A DNA stretch of 64,000 bases. It comes from Elizabethkingia occulta. GTDB lineage: Bacteria > Bacteroidota > Bacteroidia > Flavobacteriales > Weeksellaceae. The notes beneath the pieces are model-generated. The model saw nothing but the letters and a program-made list of their open reading frames with translations, was not told the origin of the DNA and did not search any database. This document shows positions 28,091 through 38,121 of the stretch, piece by piece (the stretch's first letter is position 1; each line of letters begins with the position of its first letter). Location: positions 124,001-188,000 of the forward strand of contig NZ_MAHX01000018.1 in NCBI RefSeq assembly GCF_002023715.1. The letters run 5' to 3'. The translations under genes and the position numbers were made by a program.

Positions 28091-29377
28091 CTAAATAATG
28101 CCGAGAATCAATGCTCCCACAAGCATAACAATTGAAGAACCTATTGCCCATTTTAAAGTAAACTTCAAATGATCCGAGAATTCAACTCCTGCCAAAGACA
28201 CTAATAAATAAGTAGAAGGCACCAGCGGACTCAGAAGATGTGAAGCCTGACCAACCAAACTTGCTCTTCCTAAGATATCAGGTGGGATTCCTAATTGATT
28301 TCCAGTTGCTGTAATAATAGGCAGTATTCCAAAATAGTAAGCATCATTGGTAAGGAAAAATGTCAACGGAACACTAAACACAGCTGTAATAACATTCAGA
28401 AATCCGCCCCAGCTCTTAGGAATAATCTCTATCATACTATTTCCCATTGTCTGCATAATCCCCGTACCATTTAGTATTCCTGTAAAAATCCCTGCACCAA
28501 AAATCATTCCTGCAACCGATAATGCATTACCTGCATGCTTGGAGATTATTTTCTGCTGATCCTTCAGCTTAGGATAATTTATAATTGCTGCAATACAAAA
28601 TGCAATCATAAATGCTACTCCCAAAGGGATAATATCAAGAATCATTACACAAAGAAGAACAATTGTAAGTATAAAATTGATAATCAAAAGTCTGGGTCTG
28701 CGAAGCGTATTATCTTCGTCCCCAACTATATCCTGATTATTGTATTTTGTAAATTTTCCGTACTTCAGTATTCTCTTTTTTTCTTTTACACCGAGAATAT
28801 AGGCCACAATAAATACCCATATAATGCCTATAACCATTACCGGAATCATCGGAACAAAGATTTCGGTATGACCAAGTTTCAAAGAACTCATCACCCGGGC
28901 TGTAGGCCCGCCCCAAGGAAGAATATTCATGATACCACCAGCCAGCATAATAATACAGGTAAGTACGAGAGGATTCATACCTTGTTTCTTATAAAGCGGA
29001 AGCATTGCGGCGACAACAATAATATAGGTAGAAGACCCGTCCCCATCCAAAGAAACCAATGTTGTAAGTACAGCCGTTCCTATTGTGGTTTTTACAGGAT
29101 TGTCTCCTACAATTTTTAATATAAACTGAACGAGCGGCTCAAAAAGCCCCGTATCGATCATTAAACTGAAATATAAGATTGCAAAAATGAGCATGACTCC
29201 TGTAAGTGCAATTTCTTTTACCCCTTCCTTCATCATTTTACCTAATTCCGGACCAAAACCTGCAACCAAAGCGATAAGAACTGGTACCAGAACTAAAGCA
29301 GTAAGAGGAGTCATTTTTTTCTTCATGATGAGCACCATGAAAATAGCGATCATTAAAAAACCAAGAAATGTAAGCAT
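28091..29377 (-). CDS. CitMHS-family citrate/organic acid:cation symporter
   Basis: A 428-residue polytopic carrier resembling CitM and CitH of Bacillus, which take up metal-citrate complexes. Recognisable segments are TLVSLDGDGSSTYIIVVAAMLPLY (residues about 110-133), GGIMNILPWGGPTARVMSSLKLG, and the second-half repeat FFLTNDAYYFGILPI. It follows the DUF2490 gene after 21 bp and precedes the dicarboxylate symporter. The divergent LytS/LytTR pair at 30.2-32.1 kb is a candidate regulator. Confidence 0.9.
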   Translation of the reverse strand: MLTFLGFLMIAIFMVLIMKKKMTPLTALVLVPVLIALVAGFGPELGKMMKEGVKEIALTGVMLIFAILYFSLMIDTGLFEPLVQFILKIVGDNPVKTTIGTAVLTTLVSLDGDGSSTYIIVVAAMLPLYKKQGMNPLVLTCIIMLAGGIMNILPWGGPTARVMSSLKLGHTEIFVPMIPVMVIGIIWVFIVAYILGVKEKKRILKYGKFTKYNNQDIVGDEDNTLRRPRLLIINFILTIVLLCVMILDIIPLGVAFMIAFCIAAIINYPKLKDQQKIISKHAGNALSVAGMIFGAGIFTGILNGTGIMQTMGNSMIEIIPKSWGGFLNVITAVFSVPLTFFLTNDAYYFGILPIITATGNQLGIPPDILGRASLVGQASHLLSPLVPSTYLLVSLAGVEFSDHLKFTLKWAIGSSIVMLVGALILGII

Positions 29378-29398
29378 AGCTATAAATTCGTTATGATG

Positions 29399-30091
29399 TT
29401 ATTGTTTTTCTTTTTTTCTCCAGTCAAAATTGTTTCTAAAGCCTAAGAATCCATAATTACTGGTTTTCCCTGTTTCTAACTGGTTTATAAAAGCCAATTC
29501 AATAGCAGAATTCCTTCCTACCTTTATTCCAAACCCTGCAGTTATACGATTACTGTCAAAAGGCTCATCTTTTACCATATTCATTCTAATTTCATTTTTC
29601 AGAATTCCATACAGCTTCTCCTTCTCTCCTTTCCTATTAAAGGGGATCCTTATGGAAAGGAGATAACGGATTCTTACAATAAATTCATCAGGGTTGTTTA
29701 GGAATCGTTCTTCCACACGAAACCTATTGGAAATGGAAGTTCTTCCTATATTACTTTCCAGAGTTACCTGCTGGAAAGGTCTTTTCTCGTAACGTATTCT
29801 TTTGGTATTATCAGAATTATAAGATTCCAGAACAAGGAACATTGCTCCCGCTGCCGGTTTTACCCCTTTTGCAACCTCATAATCGAGATAGGCATTCAGC
29901 AAAAAAAGCCTTGTATCATAAGCCAAATCGAAAGATCTATACTGCGTAAGTGCTGTCAGCGTACTTTTATCCGATACCTGAGCGGTCATTAGATACTGAA
30001 ACCACATATTGTAATTATCTCTGCTCTGTCCTTTTGAAAAACCGGCAAAAACAGTCACAATAATAAAGGTTAATGTTAATTTAGTTTTCAT
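29399..30091 (-). CDS. DUF2490 family outer-membrane-type protein
   Basis: About 230 residues, with a signal peptide (MKTKLTLTFIIVTVFAGFSKGQ) and then a series of amphipathic beta strands rich in aromatic residues, as in the DUF2490 beta-barrel family. I chose the ATG at 30091 over one at 30109 because the signal peptide begins there. It is the first gene of an operon with the CitMHS carrier, the dicarboxylate symporter and terC, so it may be an outer membrane pore for the same substrates; that is inference. Confidence 0.8.
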   Translation of the reverse strand: MKTKLTLTFIIVTVFAGFSKGQSRDNYNMWFQYLMTAQVSDKSTLTALTQYRSFDLAYDTRLFLLNAYLDYEVAKGVKPAAGAMFLVLESYNSDNTKRIRYEKRPFQQVTLESNIGRTSISNRFRVEERFLNNPDEFIVRIRYLLSIRIPFNRKGEKEKLYGILKNEIRMNMVKDEPFDSNRITAGFGIKVGRNSAIELAFINQLETGKTSNYGFLGFRNNFDWRKKEKQ

Positions 30092-30208
30092 GTAATATTT
30101 GGTTAACATTATAGTTTCTCAAATATATTTATTCGGAAAAGTGCTTCCGGAATTTTTCAATCAATGGCAATTTTTATCAACGAACAGCATTTTGAGTTGA
30201 AAAGATAT

Positions 30209-30216
30209 TATATTTG
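30209..30216 (+). promoter_or_regulatory. Probable -7 element for the second LytS/LytTR pair
   Basis: TATATTTG matches the Bacteroidota -7 consensus exactly. A TTG lies upstream at 30192-30194, but the 14-base spacer is short. Transcription would begin close to 30222, just before the kinase start. Confidence 0.4.
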
Positions 30217-30229
30217 GCATATCCTCTAA

Positions 30230-31357
30230 ATGGGAGGTATAAAGATGTTTTTAATTGCCAACATAATTATAATATTACTGATTATAAGGATTTTATTTAA
30301 CCCTAAAATCCTAAAATCACTTATGGAATATCGCTGGAAGCTTTTACTGAGGTTTCAGCACATTTTTTTCTTTTTTGTCTTTGTTTTAATGACATTTTTC
30401 ACCGAAAACTACTTCCTCAACATGCCGGAGCTTATCTGGAGTGTTATTTTAAATAGTATTTTTAATATCGGCGTTTACTATTTGGTCTATTATTATCTGG
30501 TCCCTTATTTCTACCTTTCAAATAAATATCCGGAGTTTATTCTTTATGCACTTATCTGCTTTTTGGTTTCCAGCCTGTTCAGAATTCTTTGGGAACCGGC
30601 TTTGTTTAACATGGATTTCAGTAAAGAAGGCTCTCATATCAGTTTCCTGTATAATGTATATATCTACCAGGGCATTGTAATATTGGTCGCTTCATTCTTA
30701 GGGATTACAAAAGACAAATTTTTAATCGAGCAAGATGTTATCGATCTGGGAAAGCAGAAAGACGAGTTGTATCTTAATTTATTAAGATCAAAATTAAACC
30801 CTCATTTCTTACTGAACACGCTTAATAATATTTATGCCAACAGTTTTACGCCTTCTGTAGCTACTTCCAACTCTATTTTGCAGCTTAGCAAGCTTTTGCA
30901 ATATATTATATACGACAGCAGCAAAGAAAAAATAAATGTAATACAGGAGTTATCTTCTGTAGAAGCTCTGGCAGCCTTATATCAGTTAAAGTATAACAAT
31001 CAGCTCAATATTGAATTTGATATCCAGAACAAGGAAACACTGGAGCTTATAGAAATCCCGCCATCCCTTTTCCTTACTCTTTTTGAGAATGCATTGAAAC
31101 ATTCTGCAATAGGAGAAAATCCGGATAGTTTCATAAAGCTGATATGTAAAACGGAAGATCTTGTTTTAGTTTTTGAGATTCTTAATTCTTCTGATAAAAA
31201 TAGAAGCTTACCTGTTGAAACAGGATATAATGGATTAGGCAACAAGGCTATTATTCGTATATTAGAAAAATACTATCCTGGAAAATTTGACTTTTTTTCA
31301 GAGCAAGATGGTGATTTTCAATACAAAACCATTTTAAAAATTAATTTAAATGAATGA
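30230..31357 (+). CDS. LytS-type sensor histidine kinase
   Basis: A 375-residue membrane kinase with about five hydrophobic segments (residues 6-165). The His_kinase domain has phospho-acceptor His192 in KLNPHFLLNTLNNIY. The ATPase domain has LFENALKHS and NGLGNKAIIRILEKYYPG. The purine-rich GGGAGG just upstream makes the ATG at 30245 (MFLIANIII) a good alternative start. It overlaps the LytTR regulator gene by 8 bp and is divergent from the DUF2490-CitMHS operon, which it may control. Confidence 0.92.
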   Translation: MGGIKMFLIANIIIILLIIRILFNPKILKSLMEYRWKLLLRFQHIFFFFVFVLMTFFTENYFLNMPELIWSVILNSIFNIGVYYLVYYYLVPYFYLSNKYPEFILYALICFLVSSLFRILWEPALFNMDFSKEGSHISFLYNVYIYQGIVILVASFLGITKDKFLIEQDVIDLGKQKDELYLNLLRSKLNPHFLLNTLNNIYANSFTPSVATSNSILQLSKLLQYIIYDSSKEKINVIQELSSVEALAALYQLKYNNQLNIEFDIQNKETLELIEIPPSLFLTLFENALKHSAIGENPDSFIKLICKTEDLVLVFEILNSSDKNRSLPVETGYNGLGNKAIIRILEKYYPGKFDFFSEQDGDFQYKTILKINLNE

Positions 31358-32051
31358 CCTGACTGTCGTAAATATTGATGATGAATACCCTGCCCTGCAA
31401 ATTATAAAACAATATTGCGAGCAAATTGAAGGCATTGATTTATTGAAATCTTTTCAAAGTCCGCAGGAAGCATTAATATATCTTGAAGAGAATAAAGTTG
31501 ACCTTATTATATTGGATATTAATATGCCCGGAATAAATGGCATTGAGCTCTTGCAGAAACTCTCCTATAAGCCGCTTTGCATTTTTCTAACTTTAGAAAC
31601 TCAGTATGCTGTAAAAGCCTTTGAATTGGATGTTGTCCATTATCTTGTGAAACCTGTAGATTTTGAGACCTTCAATAAGGCCATTAATAAAGCAAAAGAT
31701 TTTTTACAGTTTAAAAATCTCTCCAACAATAGCACTCAGAAGGATTTCATTATGTTTAAATCCGATTATATAATGAATAAGGTTTTCTTAAAAGATATTC
31801 GATGGATTCAGGGTTTTGGTGAGTATATTATCCTTATCACCCCTTTGAAAAAATATATGATATTGGAAAGAATGACCAATTTTGAGGAAAAGTTTAAAGA
31901 TTTTGGGTTTATAAGAATTCACAAATCCTATATTGTTTTATCTTCTTCCATTAGTTCTTACGACTCTAACAATGTCTACCTAAAGGACGGACATAATCTG
32001 CCTTTAGGTAGAACTTATAAAAATACTTTAAAGAACATTTTCACAATATAA
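31350..32051 (+). CDS. LytTR-family response regulator
   Basis: A 233-residue partner of the overlapping kinase. The receiver domain has acidic residues D10-D11, phospho-acceptor Asp56 in LIILDINMPG and the conserved Lys in YLVKPVDF. The LytTR DNA-binding domain occupies about 130-230 (WIQGFGEYIILIT, FIRIHKSYIVL, LPLGRTYK). It is similar in layout to the pair at 13.4-15.2 kb but diverged in sequence, so the two pairs are paralogues rather than a recent duplication. Confidence 0.93.
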   Translation: MNDLTVVNIDDEYPALQIIKQYCEQIEGIDLLKSFQSPQEALIYLEENKVDLIILDINMPGINGIELLQKLSYKPLCIFLTLETQYAVKAFELDVVHYLVKPVDFETFNKAINKAKDFLQFKNLSNNSTQKDFIMFKSDYIMNKVFLKDIRWIQGFGEYIILITPLKKYMILERMTNFEEKFKDFGFIRIHKSYIVLSSSISSYDSNNVYLKDGHNLPLGRTYKNTLKNIFTI

Positions 32052-32103
32052 TCAAACTGTTTCTTGATATATTAAGGGCTACTGCAATTATAAACAACTG
32101 TGC

Positions 32104-34530
32104 TTAAAACTTATAGCTATATCCTAATCTTATCACCTGTGTTTCGTAATAGTCATCACTTGTATACTTAAATCCGGATCCCTGAATTTGTTTTTTAATC
32201 ACCATTGTATTTAGAAGATCTGATGCATTCAGGAATATTTCTCCTTTGCCATTTTGCACAGATTTCTTAATACCTGCATCTACTGAGAATCTTGTTTTTA
32301 TTCTTCCCTGCGGTATAATATCCGGTGCGAGATAAACTACTGTTAGCTGAGCATCAAAGCCATTTGAAAATTTGAATATATTATTAAATTTTATGTTTCC
32401 TGAAACGGCTGTCTGCTTCTCCGCTGAAAAAAGGACTGGCTGTGGATACAGGTTTTCAACCGAAAATGCATTGATCTGATTTCTGTAAATATTTCCATTG
32501 ACATTAAAAGAATATCCTTTTGAAACTTTTTGATTCCAAATCATTTCCAATCCGGAATTATAGCTTCTTCCTGCATTTTGGAATACTGCATAGATTAGTG
32601 TACTTTCAGGGACAATACTGGAAATTCTGGTAATCGTTCCATTTGCAAAACGATGGTATAAAGCCGAATACAGATAACCATTACCCCAATTATATTTATG
32701 TCCTAATTCTATTGAATTGGTGAACTGAGGTCTCAAACCGGGATTTCCCACTTTTATAATCTCTGCATCGTCATATTTCGGGAAAATTCGAATGTCGACT
32801 TCATTAGGGCGGTCTACTCTTCTGTTATAGAAGATAGATAGCTTATTACGATCATTTAGTTTATAGGCTAATCTAAAATTCGGGAAAGGCTGTGTATAAT
32901 TATAGCTGTCGCTTTTATAAGTAGGATGGTTTGGGTTAACATCATACTGGATTTTTACGTATTCCAACCTCAGTCCAAGTTCTGCTTCCCATTTTGCATT
33001 TTCGAAAACATAATTTCCGTACACAGCAGGAATCAACTCTTTATATGTTGCCCAACCTCCGGCATTGACATCTAATACTGAGTTCGCTCCCGGAATAAAA
33101 TTCATATTAGTCGGAATACTTCTGTTTCTCAATTTAATTCCGGTTTCTATACGTCCGTATTTCAAAGGCTTTACATAGTCTACATTAAAGTCATATACCT
33201 GCTCATCGGATAGTAATTTGAATGCATCTGTTCCTGTTGAATTGGGCAAATAATTATCATAGAAATATTTCTCGTCTTCCCGATGGAATGTATAATTGAA
33301 TCCAACATTTAATACATGTCCGGCTTCTTTAAATTTATGCTGATAAGAGGCTGTCCCCATTATAGTTGTCTTTAATTCGTCTTCTAAAAACTGCCAAAGA
33401 CGCAGACGCTGGGAAAGATCTCCATTGAAAAAAGGCTGGTCTCCACGGTCTATAATTTTTTCGCTTCCATAAAGTCCGGAAATTGTCAGTGTATTCTGTG
33501 AATCAATATTCCAGTCTATTCCTGCTTTTGTAGTCAGGTAATTCGTATTTCTGTTTCTTTTCAATTGGGAGTTGATCACTGTTCCGTTGTCGTAGACTCT
33601 TGTTACAAACTCATTCTTATTAAGTGTTTGTGTGTACAAATTATCAACCTGCAGGAAAGCATTTATTTTATCTTTTCTGTAATTTAATGACAGTGAAGGA
33701 TTTATTTTTGGCGTGATTGTATACTGTGGTCTTATTGTAGGAAGATTATCTTTTCTTATCCAAAATGAACCTGTACCATAGGTAAAACCAACCTTACCAT
33801 TCCAACCGTTTTGTTTATTTTTCTTCATGATAATATTAATGATTCCGGCATTTCCGTTAGCATCATATTTTGAAGAAGGATTATTAATAATCTCAATTTT
33901 ATCAATTGCCGAAGCCGGAATATTATCTAGCCCCGACTGATTCCCGAAACCTGTCAGTGCAGTCTGCTTACCATCAATTAGTACTGTTACTTTATCGTTT
34001 CCGCGAAGCTGTACCTTTCCATCCTGAACGGTAACACCCGGCAGATTTTGCATGCTTTGAAGAACAGAACCTCCGCTTTGGCTGATGTTATCTGCTACAG
34101 AGTAGGTCTTTTTATCAAGTTGGTTACTTATTTCATTCTTTTTTGAAGACGTTAAAACAACTTCCTCAATTTTTGTTTCTTTATCGTTTTTAATTTGTTC
34201 AAGTTCCACAGTCGGAATCTCAAGAAATTCGGAAAGACTTCCAATAAAAACAGATTGAGTATGGGAGCTGTATCCCGAGATAGAAAATTCCAGATCATAA
34301 TTATCAGGCTTTATTCCCGCTATAGAAAATCGACCTTCTTCGTTCGTAATGGTTCCGGATACAAACTTCTTTTCCTTCGCAGTCTTTAGGGTAACTGTAG
34401 TATATGGTAAAGCAGTTTTGTTCTTATTGGTTACAATTCCCGAGATTGTTACAGAAGAAATCTGTGCAAACAAGAAATTGACAAATACCAATGAAAGAAA
34501 TAACGAAAAACCTAAAATCTTTTTTTGCAT
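32104..34530 (-). CDS. TonB-dependent receptor with carboxypeptidase-regulatory-like N-domain
   Basis: An 808-residue outer membrane protein. The signal peptide (to about FLFAQ) is followed by a CarboxypepD_reg-like domain (about 27-115, VTISGIVTNKNKTALPYTTV). A plug comes next (about 120-240, LQSMQNLPGVTVQDGKVQLRG, TVLIDGK, IEIINNPSSKYDANGNAGIINI). The barrel is of the outer membrane beta-barrel 3 type, with FYNRRVDRPNEVDIRIFP and NPGLRPQFTNSIELG. No substrate can be read from the sequence. It lies 66 bp downstream of a histidine kinase gene and is probably regulated by, or co-transcribed with, that two-component system. Confidence 0.92.
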   Translation of the reverse strand: MQKKILGFSLFLSLVFVNFLFAQISSVTISGIVTNKNKTALPYTTVTLKTAKEKKFVSGTITNEEGRFSIAGIKPDNYDLEFSISGYSSHTQSVFIGSLSEFLEIPTVELEQIKNDKETKIEEVVLTSSKKNEISNQLDKKTYSVADNISQSGGSVLQSMQNLPGVTVQDGKVQLRGNDKVTVLIDGKQTALTGFGNQSGLDNIPASAIDKIEIINNPSSKYDANGNAGIINIIMKKNKQNGWNGKVGFTYGTGSFWIRKDNLPTIRPQYTITPKINPSLSLNYRKDKINAFLQVDNLYTQTLNKNEFVTRVYDNGTVINSQLKRNRNTNYLTTKAGIDWNIDSQNTLTISGLYGSEKIIDRGDQPFFNGDLSQRLRLWQFLEDELKTTIMGTASYQHKFKEAGHVLNVGFNYTFHREDEKYFYDNYLPNSTGTDAFKLLSDEQVYDFNVDYVKPLKYGRIETGIKLRNRSIPTNMNFIPGANSVLDVNAGGWATYKELIPAVYGNYVFENAKWEAELGLRLEYVKIQYDVNPNHPTYKSDSYNYTQPFPNFRLAYKLNDRNKLSIFYNRRVDRPNEVDIRIFPKYDDAEIIKVGNPGLRPQFTNSIELGHKYNWGNGYLYSALYHRFANGTITRISSIVPESTLIYAVFQNAGRSYNSGLEMIWNQKVSKGYSFNVNGNIYRNQINAFSVENLYPQPVLFSAEKQTAVSGNIKFNNIFKFSNGFDAQLTVVYLAPDIIPQGRIKTRFSVDAGIKKSVQNGKGEIFLNASDLLNTMVIKKQIQGSGFKYTSDDYYETQVIRLGYSYKF

Positions 34531-34596
34531 GAATTTGTATCTTTAAGATTATTAATGACACAAATTTGTAACCTGATTTAGAAGAAATTTAGAATT

Positions 34597-35883
34597 CTAT
34601 AGGTTTATGGAAAAAATATGCTGGTTATTTTCAAATTTGTAAGCGACTGTCCACCCATGAAATGTACATATTTCTTTAATGATTGCAAGGCCTAAACCAC
34701 TGCCTCCAGTATGGGATGATAATGATGAAAATCTTTTAAATAGTAAATCTGTATTCAACTTCCCAGTTCCGGAATTGGAGATTTCAAAAGCAGCATTAGT
34801 AAGTTTTATAGAAATTGTACCACCAAACGGAGTATGACGAATGCTATTCAAAATAAGATTATTGATCAGGATTTCTGTTAAGCTTCCATTTCCATGTACT
34901 TCTACTTCCTCAGAAACATTTTCCCGGATTGTAATATTTTTCTGATCAAAATGTTCTTGTAAGGTCTCTATACTCTGATGAAGTAGTGCATTGAACAGAA
35001 TCGTTTGAGAGTTATCGAATTGATTATTCTCTATTTTAGCAAGTAGCAAAAGGTTCTTATTGATTCTGGCGCTTCTCGTAAGCGCTTTATTCATTTCCTC
35101 CGTAATCTGATATTGCTCCTGTGTAAGATCTTTGCTCTGTAACAGAAGGTCAAGTTTATTTTTCAAAATAGCCAATGGCGTTTGTAATTCGTGTGAGGCA
35201 TTTTCAGTAAATTCTTTCTGTGTTTTATAAACCATAATATTATGCTCTATCAATTTACTCAGTGACCTGTTCAATTCTTCAAACTCCAAAGTATCGGTCT
35301 GATTAAATTCGATTTTGGTATGGTGATTCAGATTGAATTTTTTCAACTTTTCTAAAGTATCCCGAAATGGCTTCCATACAGAATTTGAAAGTTTTCTGTT
35401 GATAAATAAAAACCCAAAAACGATAGCCATAAAGAAAAAGAATGTTGTAATCGCAATTACAACAATTGTTTCCTGAGATTCCTCGATATTGGTTTGAACC
35501 GTAAAACGGAATGGCTTATTGTTTACATAAATGACTGTAGAAAGTGCCCTGAATCGGTCAATATTAAACTCCTTAGTATAGGGTTTCTGTTTCTCGTAGG
35601 TAAAAATGCTGTCCTTTAGCCTATCATTATTTTTTATATTCTGAATATTTGTCCCAGGCTGAATATCATTCCAAAGTTTTATACTTTCTGATAGTTTTTC
35701 ATCTGTCAACTTTAGCTGATTGAGCTCATAAGCTGTCTTTTCAGCAATGATTTTATTATGTTCATCCAATTCGGTTTTCCAGATTGTATCGACAACCCAA
35801 TAATAAACGGGAACACTAATAATAAGTACAAAGAATACGTAAATTAAAAATGGTCTGGTAATTTTATTTAATAACGGCTTCAT
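34597..35883 (-). CDS. Sensor histidine kinase (HisKA/HATPase)
   Basis: A 428-residue transmembrane kinase with one membrane segment at 12-34 and another near 138-160. Between them is a periplasmic sensor region of about 100 residues. The dimerisation/phospho-acceptor motif is FTENASHELQTPLAIL with His231. The ATPase domain has NNLILNSIRHTPFGG (N box) and GGSGLGLAIIKEICTFHGW (G2 box). It is 7 bp downstream of the OmpR-type regulator gene and upstream of a TonB-dependent receptor gene. Confidence 0.94.
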   Translation of the reverse strand: MKPLLNKITRPFLIYVFFVLIISVPVYYWVVDTIWKTELDEHNKIIAEKTAYELNQLKLTDEKLSESIKLWNDIQPGTNIQNIKNNDRLKDSIFTYEKQKPYTKEFNIDRFRALSTVIYVNNKPFRFTVQTNIEESQETIVVIAITTFFFFMAIVFGFLFINRKLSNSVWKPFRDTLEKLKKFNLNHHTKIEFNQTDTLEFEELNRSLSKLIEHNIMVYKTQKEFTENASHELQTPLAILKNKLDLLLQSKDLTQEQYQITEEMNKALTRSARINKNLLLLAKIENNQFDNSQTILFNALLHQSIETLQEHFDQKNITIRENVSEEVEVHGNGSLTEILINNLILNSIRHTPFGGTISIKLTNAAFEISNSGTGKLNTDLLFKRFSSLSSHTGGSGLGLAIIKEICTFHGWTVAYKFENNQHIFSINL

Positions 35884-35890
35884 AAATCAG

Positions 35891-36574
35891 CTATTTAGAA
35901 GTTTCTTCCCATTTGTATCCGGTTCCATAAACCGTTTTTAAATATTGGTCGCATCCAGCATCATACAGTTTTTTCTTCAGATTTTTAACGTGAGCATATA
36001 CAAAATCATGATTGTCCAGCATATCTGCAAAATCTCCGGAAAGGTGTTCTGCCAATGTACTTTTAGAAATCACTCTATTTTTATTTCCTACAAAGTAGAT
36101 GAGTAAGTCAAATTCCTTTTTGGTAAGTACAATTGTTTGATCATTTACAGATACAGTTTTTGCCAGAAGGTCAATTTCTAATTCATTTTGCTTTATAACA
36201 TTGGAGTTACTGAATTGTTTTCTGCGGATGAGAGAATAAATTCTGGCCATTAATTCTGAGAGATGAAATGGCTTTGTAAGGTAATCATCGGCTCCCAGGT
36301 GTAGTCCTTTTATTTTATCGTCCAATGCATTTTTAGCTGAAATAATAATGACTCCATCTTGCTTATTCTGCTCCTTTAATCCTTCTAAAATAGCAAGACC
36401 ATTTCCATCAGGCAAAGTAATATCCAGCAAAATACAGTCGTAGTGAAAGTTTTCTATTTTTTGTATTGCTTCTTTATATGTTGATGCAAACTCGCATAGA
36501 TAGTTCTCTTCTGAAAGATATTCAGCTATACTTTTAGCCAATTCTATTTCGTCCTCTATTATTAGTAGCTTCAT
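35891..36574 (-). CDS. OmpR/PhoB-type response regulator
   Basis: A 227-residue regulator. The receiver domain has acidic E7-D8, phospho-acceptor Asp51 (CILLDITLPDGNG) and Lys in YLTKPFHL. A C-terminal winged helix occupies about 130-225 (LTKKEFDLLIYFVGNKNRVIS, VYAHVKNLKKKL, VYGTGYKWE). It is the first gene of the likely regulator-kinase-receptor unit. Confidence 0.95.
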   Translation of the reverse strand: MKLLIIEDEIELAKSIAEYLSEENYLCEFASTYKEAIQKIENFHYDCILLDITLPDGNGLAILEGLKEQNKQDGVIIISAKNALDDKIKGLHLGADDYLTKPFHLSELMARIYSLIRRKQFSNSNVIKQNELEIDLLAKTVSVNDQTIVLTKKEFDLLIYFVGNKNRVISKSTLAEHLSGDFADMLDNHDFVYAHVKNLKKKLYDAGCDQYLKTVYGTGYKWEETSK

Positions 36575-36667
36575 TTTACAAATCTATAGTTCAATTCTGA
36601 ATAAATTTTGAATTAAAATAGAAATAAAATTTTATTTATGAAGTACATGATGATTAATGATATTTAC

Positions 36668-36697
36668 AAAAAAGACCACTGCTCTGTGGTCTTTTTT
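36668..36697 (-). terminator. Rho-independent terminator after the MFS gene
   Basis: 12-bp stem AAAAAAGACCAC (36668-36679) / GTGGTCTTTTTT (36686-36697) with a 6-base loop, 41 bp past the MFS stop codon. The stem is the same as those at 26002-26031 and 41048-41075; only the loop differs. Confidence 0.85.
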
Positions 36698-36738
36698 CAT
36701 CATTTGTTATGATACAAAGTACAAATTCTCTGCAAGAA

Positions 36739-38121
36739 TCATGCTCTGGAAAATATTTTCACCTGTTTAATACCAGTCCGTATACTATAGAGTAACATTC
36801 CCGATGCTAAAAGAGCATAACATACCAGAATAATTATATTTAAGGCTCCTACTGCATATTCTGAAGAAAAAAACTGACTTATAAGGGTTAAAAATGATAA
36901 TCCCAATCCCGCTCCCAGAAAGTAGCTTGTCGTTCCTAAACTAGATGCTACTCCGTAATTAGCTGGTTCTACATCCTGAATTCCAAGTACCGATAAAGCG
37001 GTAAAACAAAAAGTCATTCCTATTCCCGAAATACAAGCTGCCCCCATCAATACAAATACCAAAGGATGTCCGGTAAAAACGGAAATTAGTAAAAGCAATG
37101 CACCTGTAAGCATGAATATCCATCCTAAAGCACCCAATCTATAAGAATTTAAACGTTTTGATATATTAGGCAGAGCATATTTTGCAACCAATGCAGACAT
37201 TATACTAAAAGGAACAAGCATTAATCCTGAGGATGCAGCATCATAATTCATATCTTTCTGAAGCATTAATGAAATAAGGAACAAAAATCCAATGAAAAAT
37301 GCACCCAAAAGAAAAAATGCAAGATTAGAGATAACCAATGATCTGTGCCTGAATATCTGCAGACCTACTAATGGGAAAGAAACTGTCCGCAATCGGTAGA
37401 TTACAAATTTCAAAAATACTACAGGAAGTACTAAAGAAGCTATAATTATTACAGGGTTTTCCTTGATATGTACCAATTCATGTACACCATAAGTTAAGCT
37501 TAGAAATCCTAACACTATAAATACAGCAGAGACCATGTCCGTTTTAGCAGCTTTATCGGGTTTATCTGCAGGCAAATAGTAATATGCAGCTACCAATGTA
37601 ATAATAAGAATAGGCACATTAATCAGGAAAACCCAATGCCAGCTTAGATAGGTGCTTATAATTCCGCCAATAGAAAGTCCGCTCCCCGATCCTATTGCTG
37701 CAAAAGAACCAAAAATTGCCATTGCCCGATTCCGTTCTTGCTCAGCCAGGAAAGTATTCGTTACAATTGATACAGCAGAAGGCATTATAAATGCAGCTCC
37801 CAATCCTTGTAATGCCCGAAATACGGCCAACACTTCAAAACTTGTAGACAACCCTGCTCCCAATGATGCCAGCATAAAAGTAAGTACTCCAAATAGAAAC
37901 ACCATTTTTCTTCCTAATTGATCCGAGAGCTTTCCTCCGATAATAAGGAATCCCCCAAAGAAAAGAACATAAAAAGTTTGCAACCACTGTGCTGTCTCGG
38001 ATGTAATATGGAACTGCTCCTGGATCGAAGGAATCGCCAGATTGATTACTGCGATATCCAATGCCTCTACAAAAGTCCCAATTGAAGCTAAGATTAGTAT
38101 TATTTTTTTTCTACTGTCCAT
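36739..38121 (-). CDS. MFS transporter, EmrB/QacA (DHA2) type
   Basis: A 460-residue polytopic proton-coupled drug exporter. Motif D1 is LDIAVINLAIPSI (residues 21-33). Motif A is GKLSDQLGRKMVF (63-75). The antiporter motif C appears as GSGSGLSIGGIIS in segment 5. Predicted hydrophobic segments fit the 14-helix DHA2 group. No membrane fusion partner is adjacent. A dyad GGACA-TT-TGTCC (38287-38298) lies about 170 bp upstream and could be an operator. The substrate is unknown. Confidence 0.92.
   Translation of the reverse strand: MDSRKKIILILASIGTFVEALDIAVINLAIPSIQEQFHITSETAQWLQTFYVLFFGGFLIIGGKLSDQLGRKMVFLFGVLTFMLASLGAGLSTSFEVLAVFRALQGLGAAFIMPSAVSIVTNTFLAEQERNRAMAIFGSFAAIGSGSGLSIGGIISTYLSWHWVFLINVPILIITLVAAYYYLPADKPDKAAKTDMVSAVFIVLGFLSLTYGVHELVHIKENPVIIIASLVLPVVFLKFVIYRLRTVSFPLVGLQIFRHRSLVISNLAFFLLGAFFIGFLFLISLMLQKDMNYDAASSGLMLVPFSIMSALVAKYALPNISKRLNSYRLGALGWIFMLTGALLLLISVFTGHPLVFVLMGAACISGIGMTFCFTALSVLGIQDVEPANYGVASSLGTTSYFLGAGLGLSFLTLISQFFSSEYAVGALNIIILVCYALLASGMLLYSIRTGIKQVKIFSRA

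Noticed and set aside
28535-29119. A 194-codon plus-strand open frame rich in His, Asn and Arg
   Set aside because: It is fully antisense to the conserved CitMHS carrier, whose protein motifs are intact; the odd composition is what the complement of membrane-protein codons gives.
30092-30109. Upstream ATG for the DUF2490 protein
   Set aside because: It would put MLTKYY before a complete signal peptide; the start at 30091 gives a normal signal peptide.
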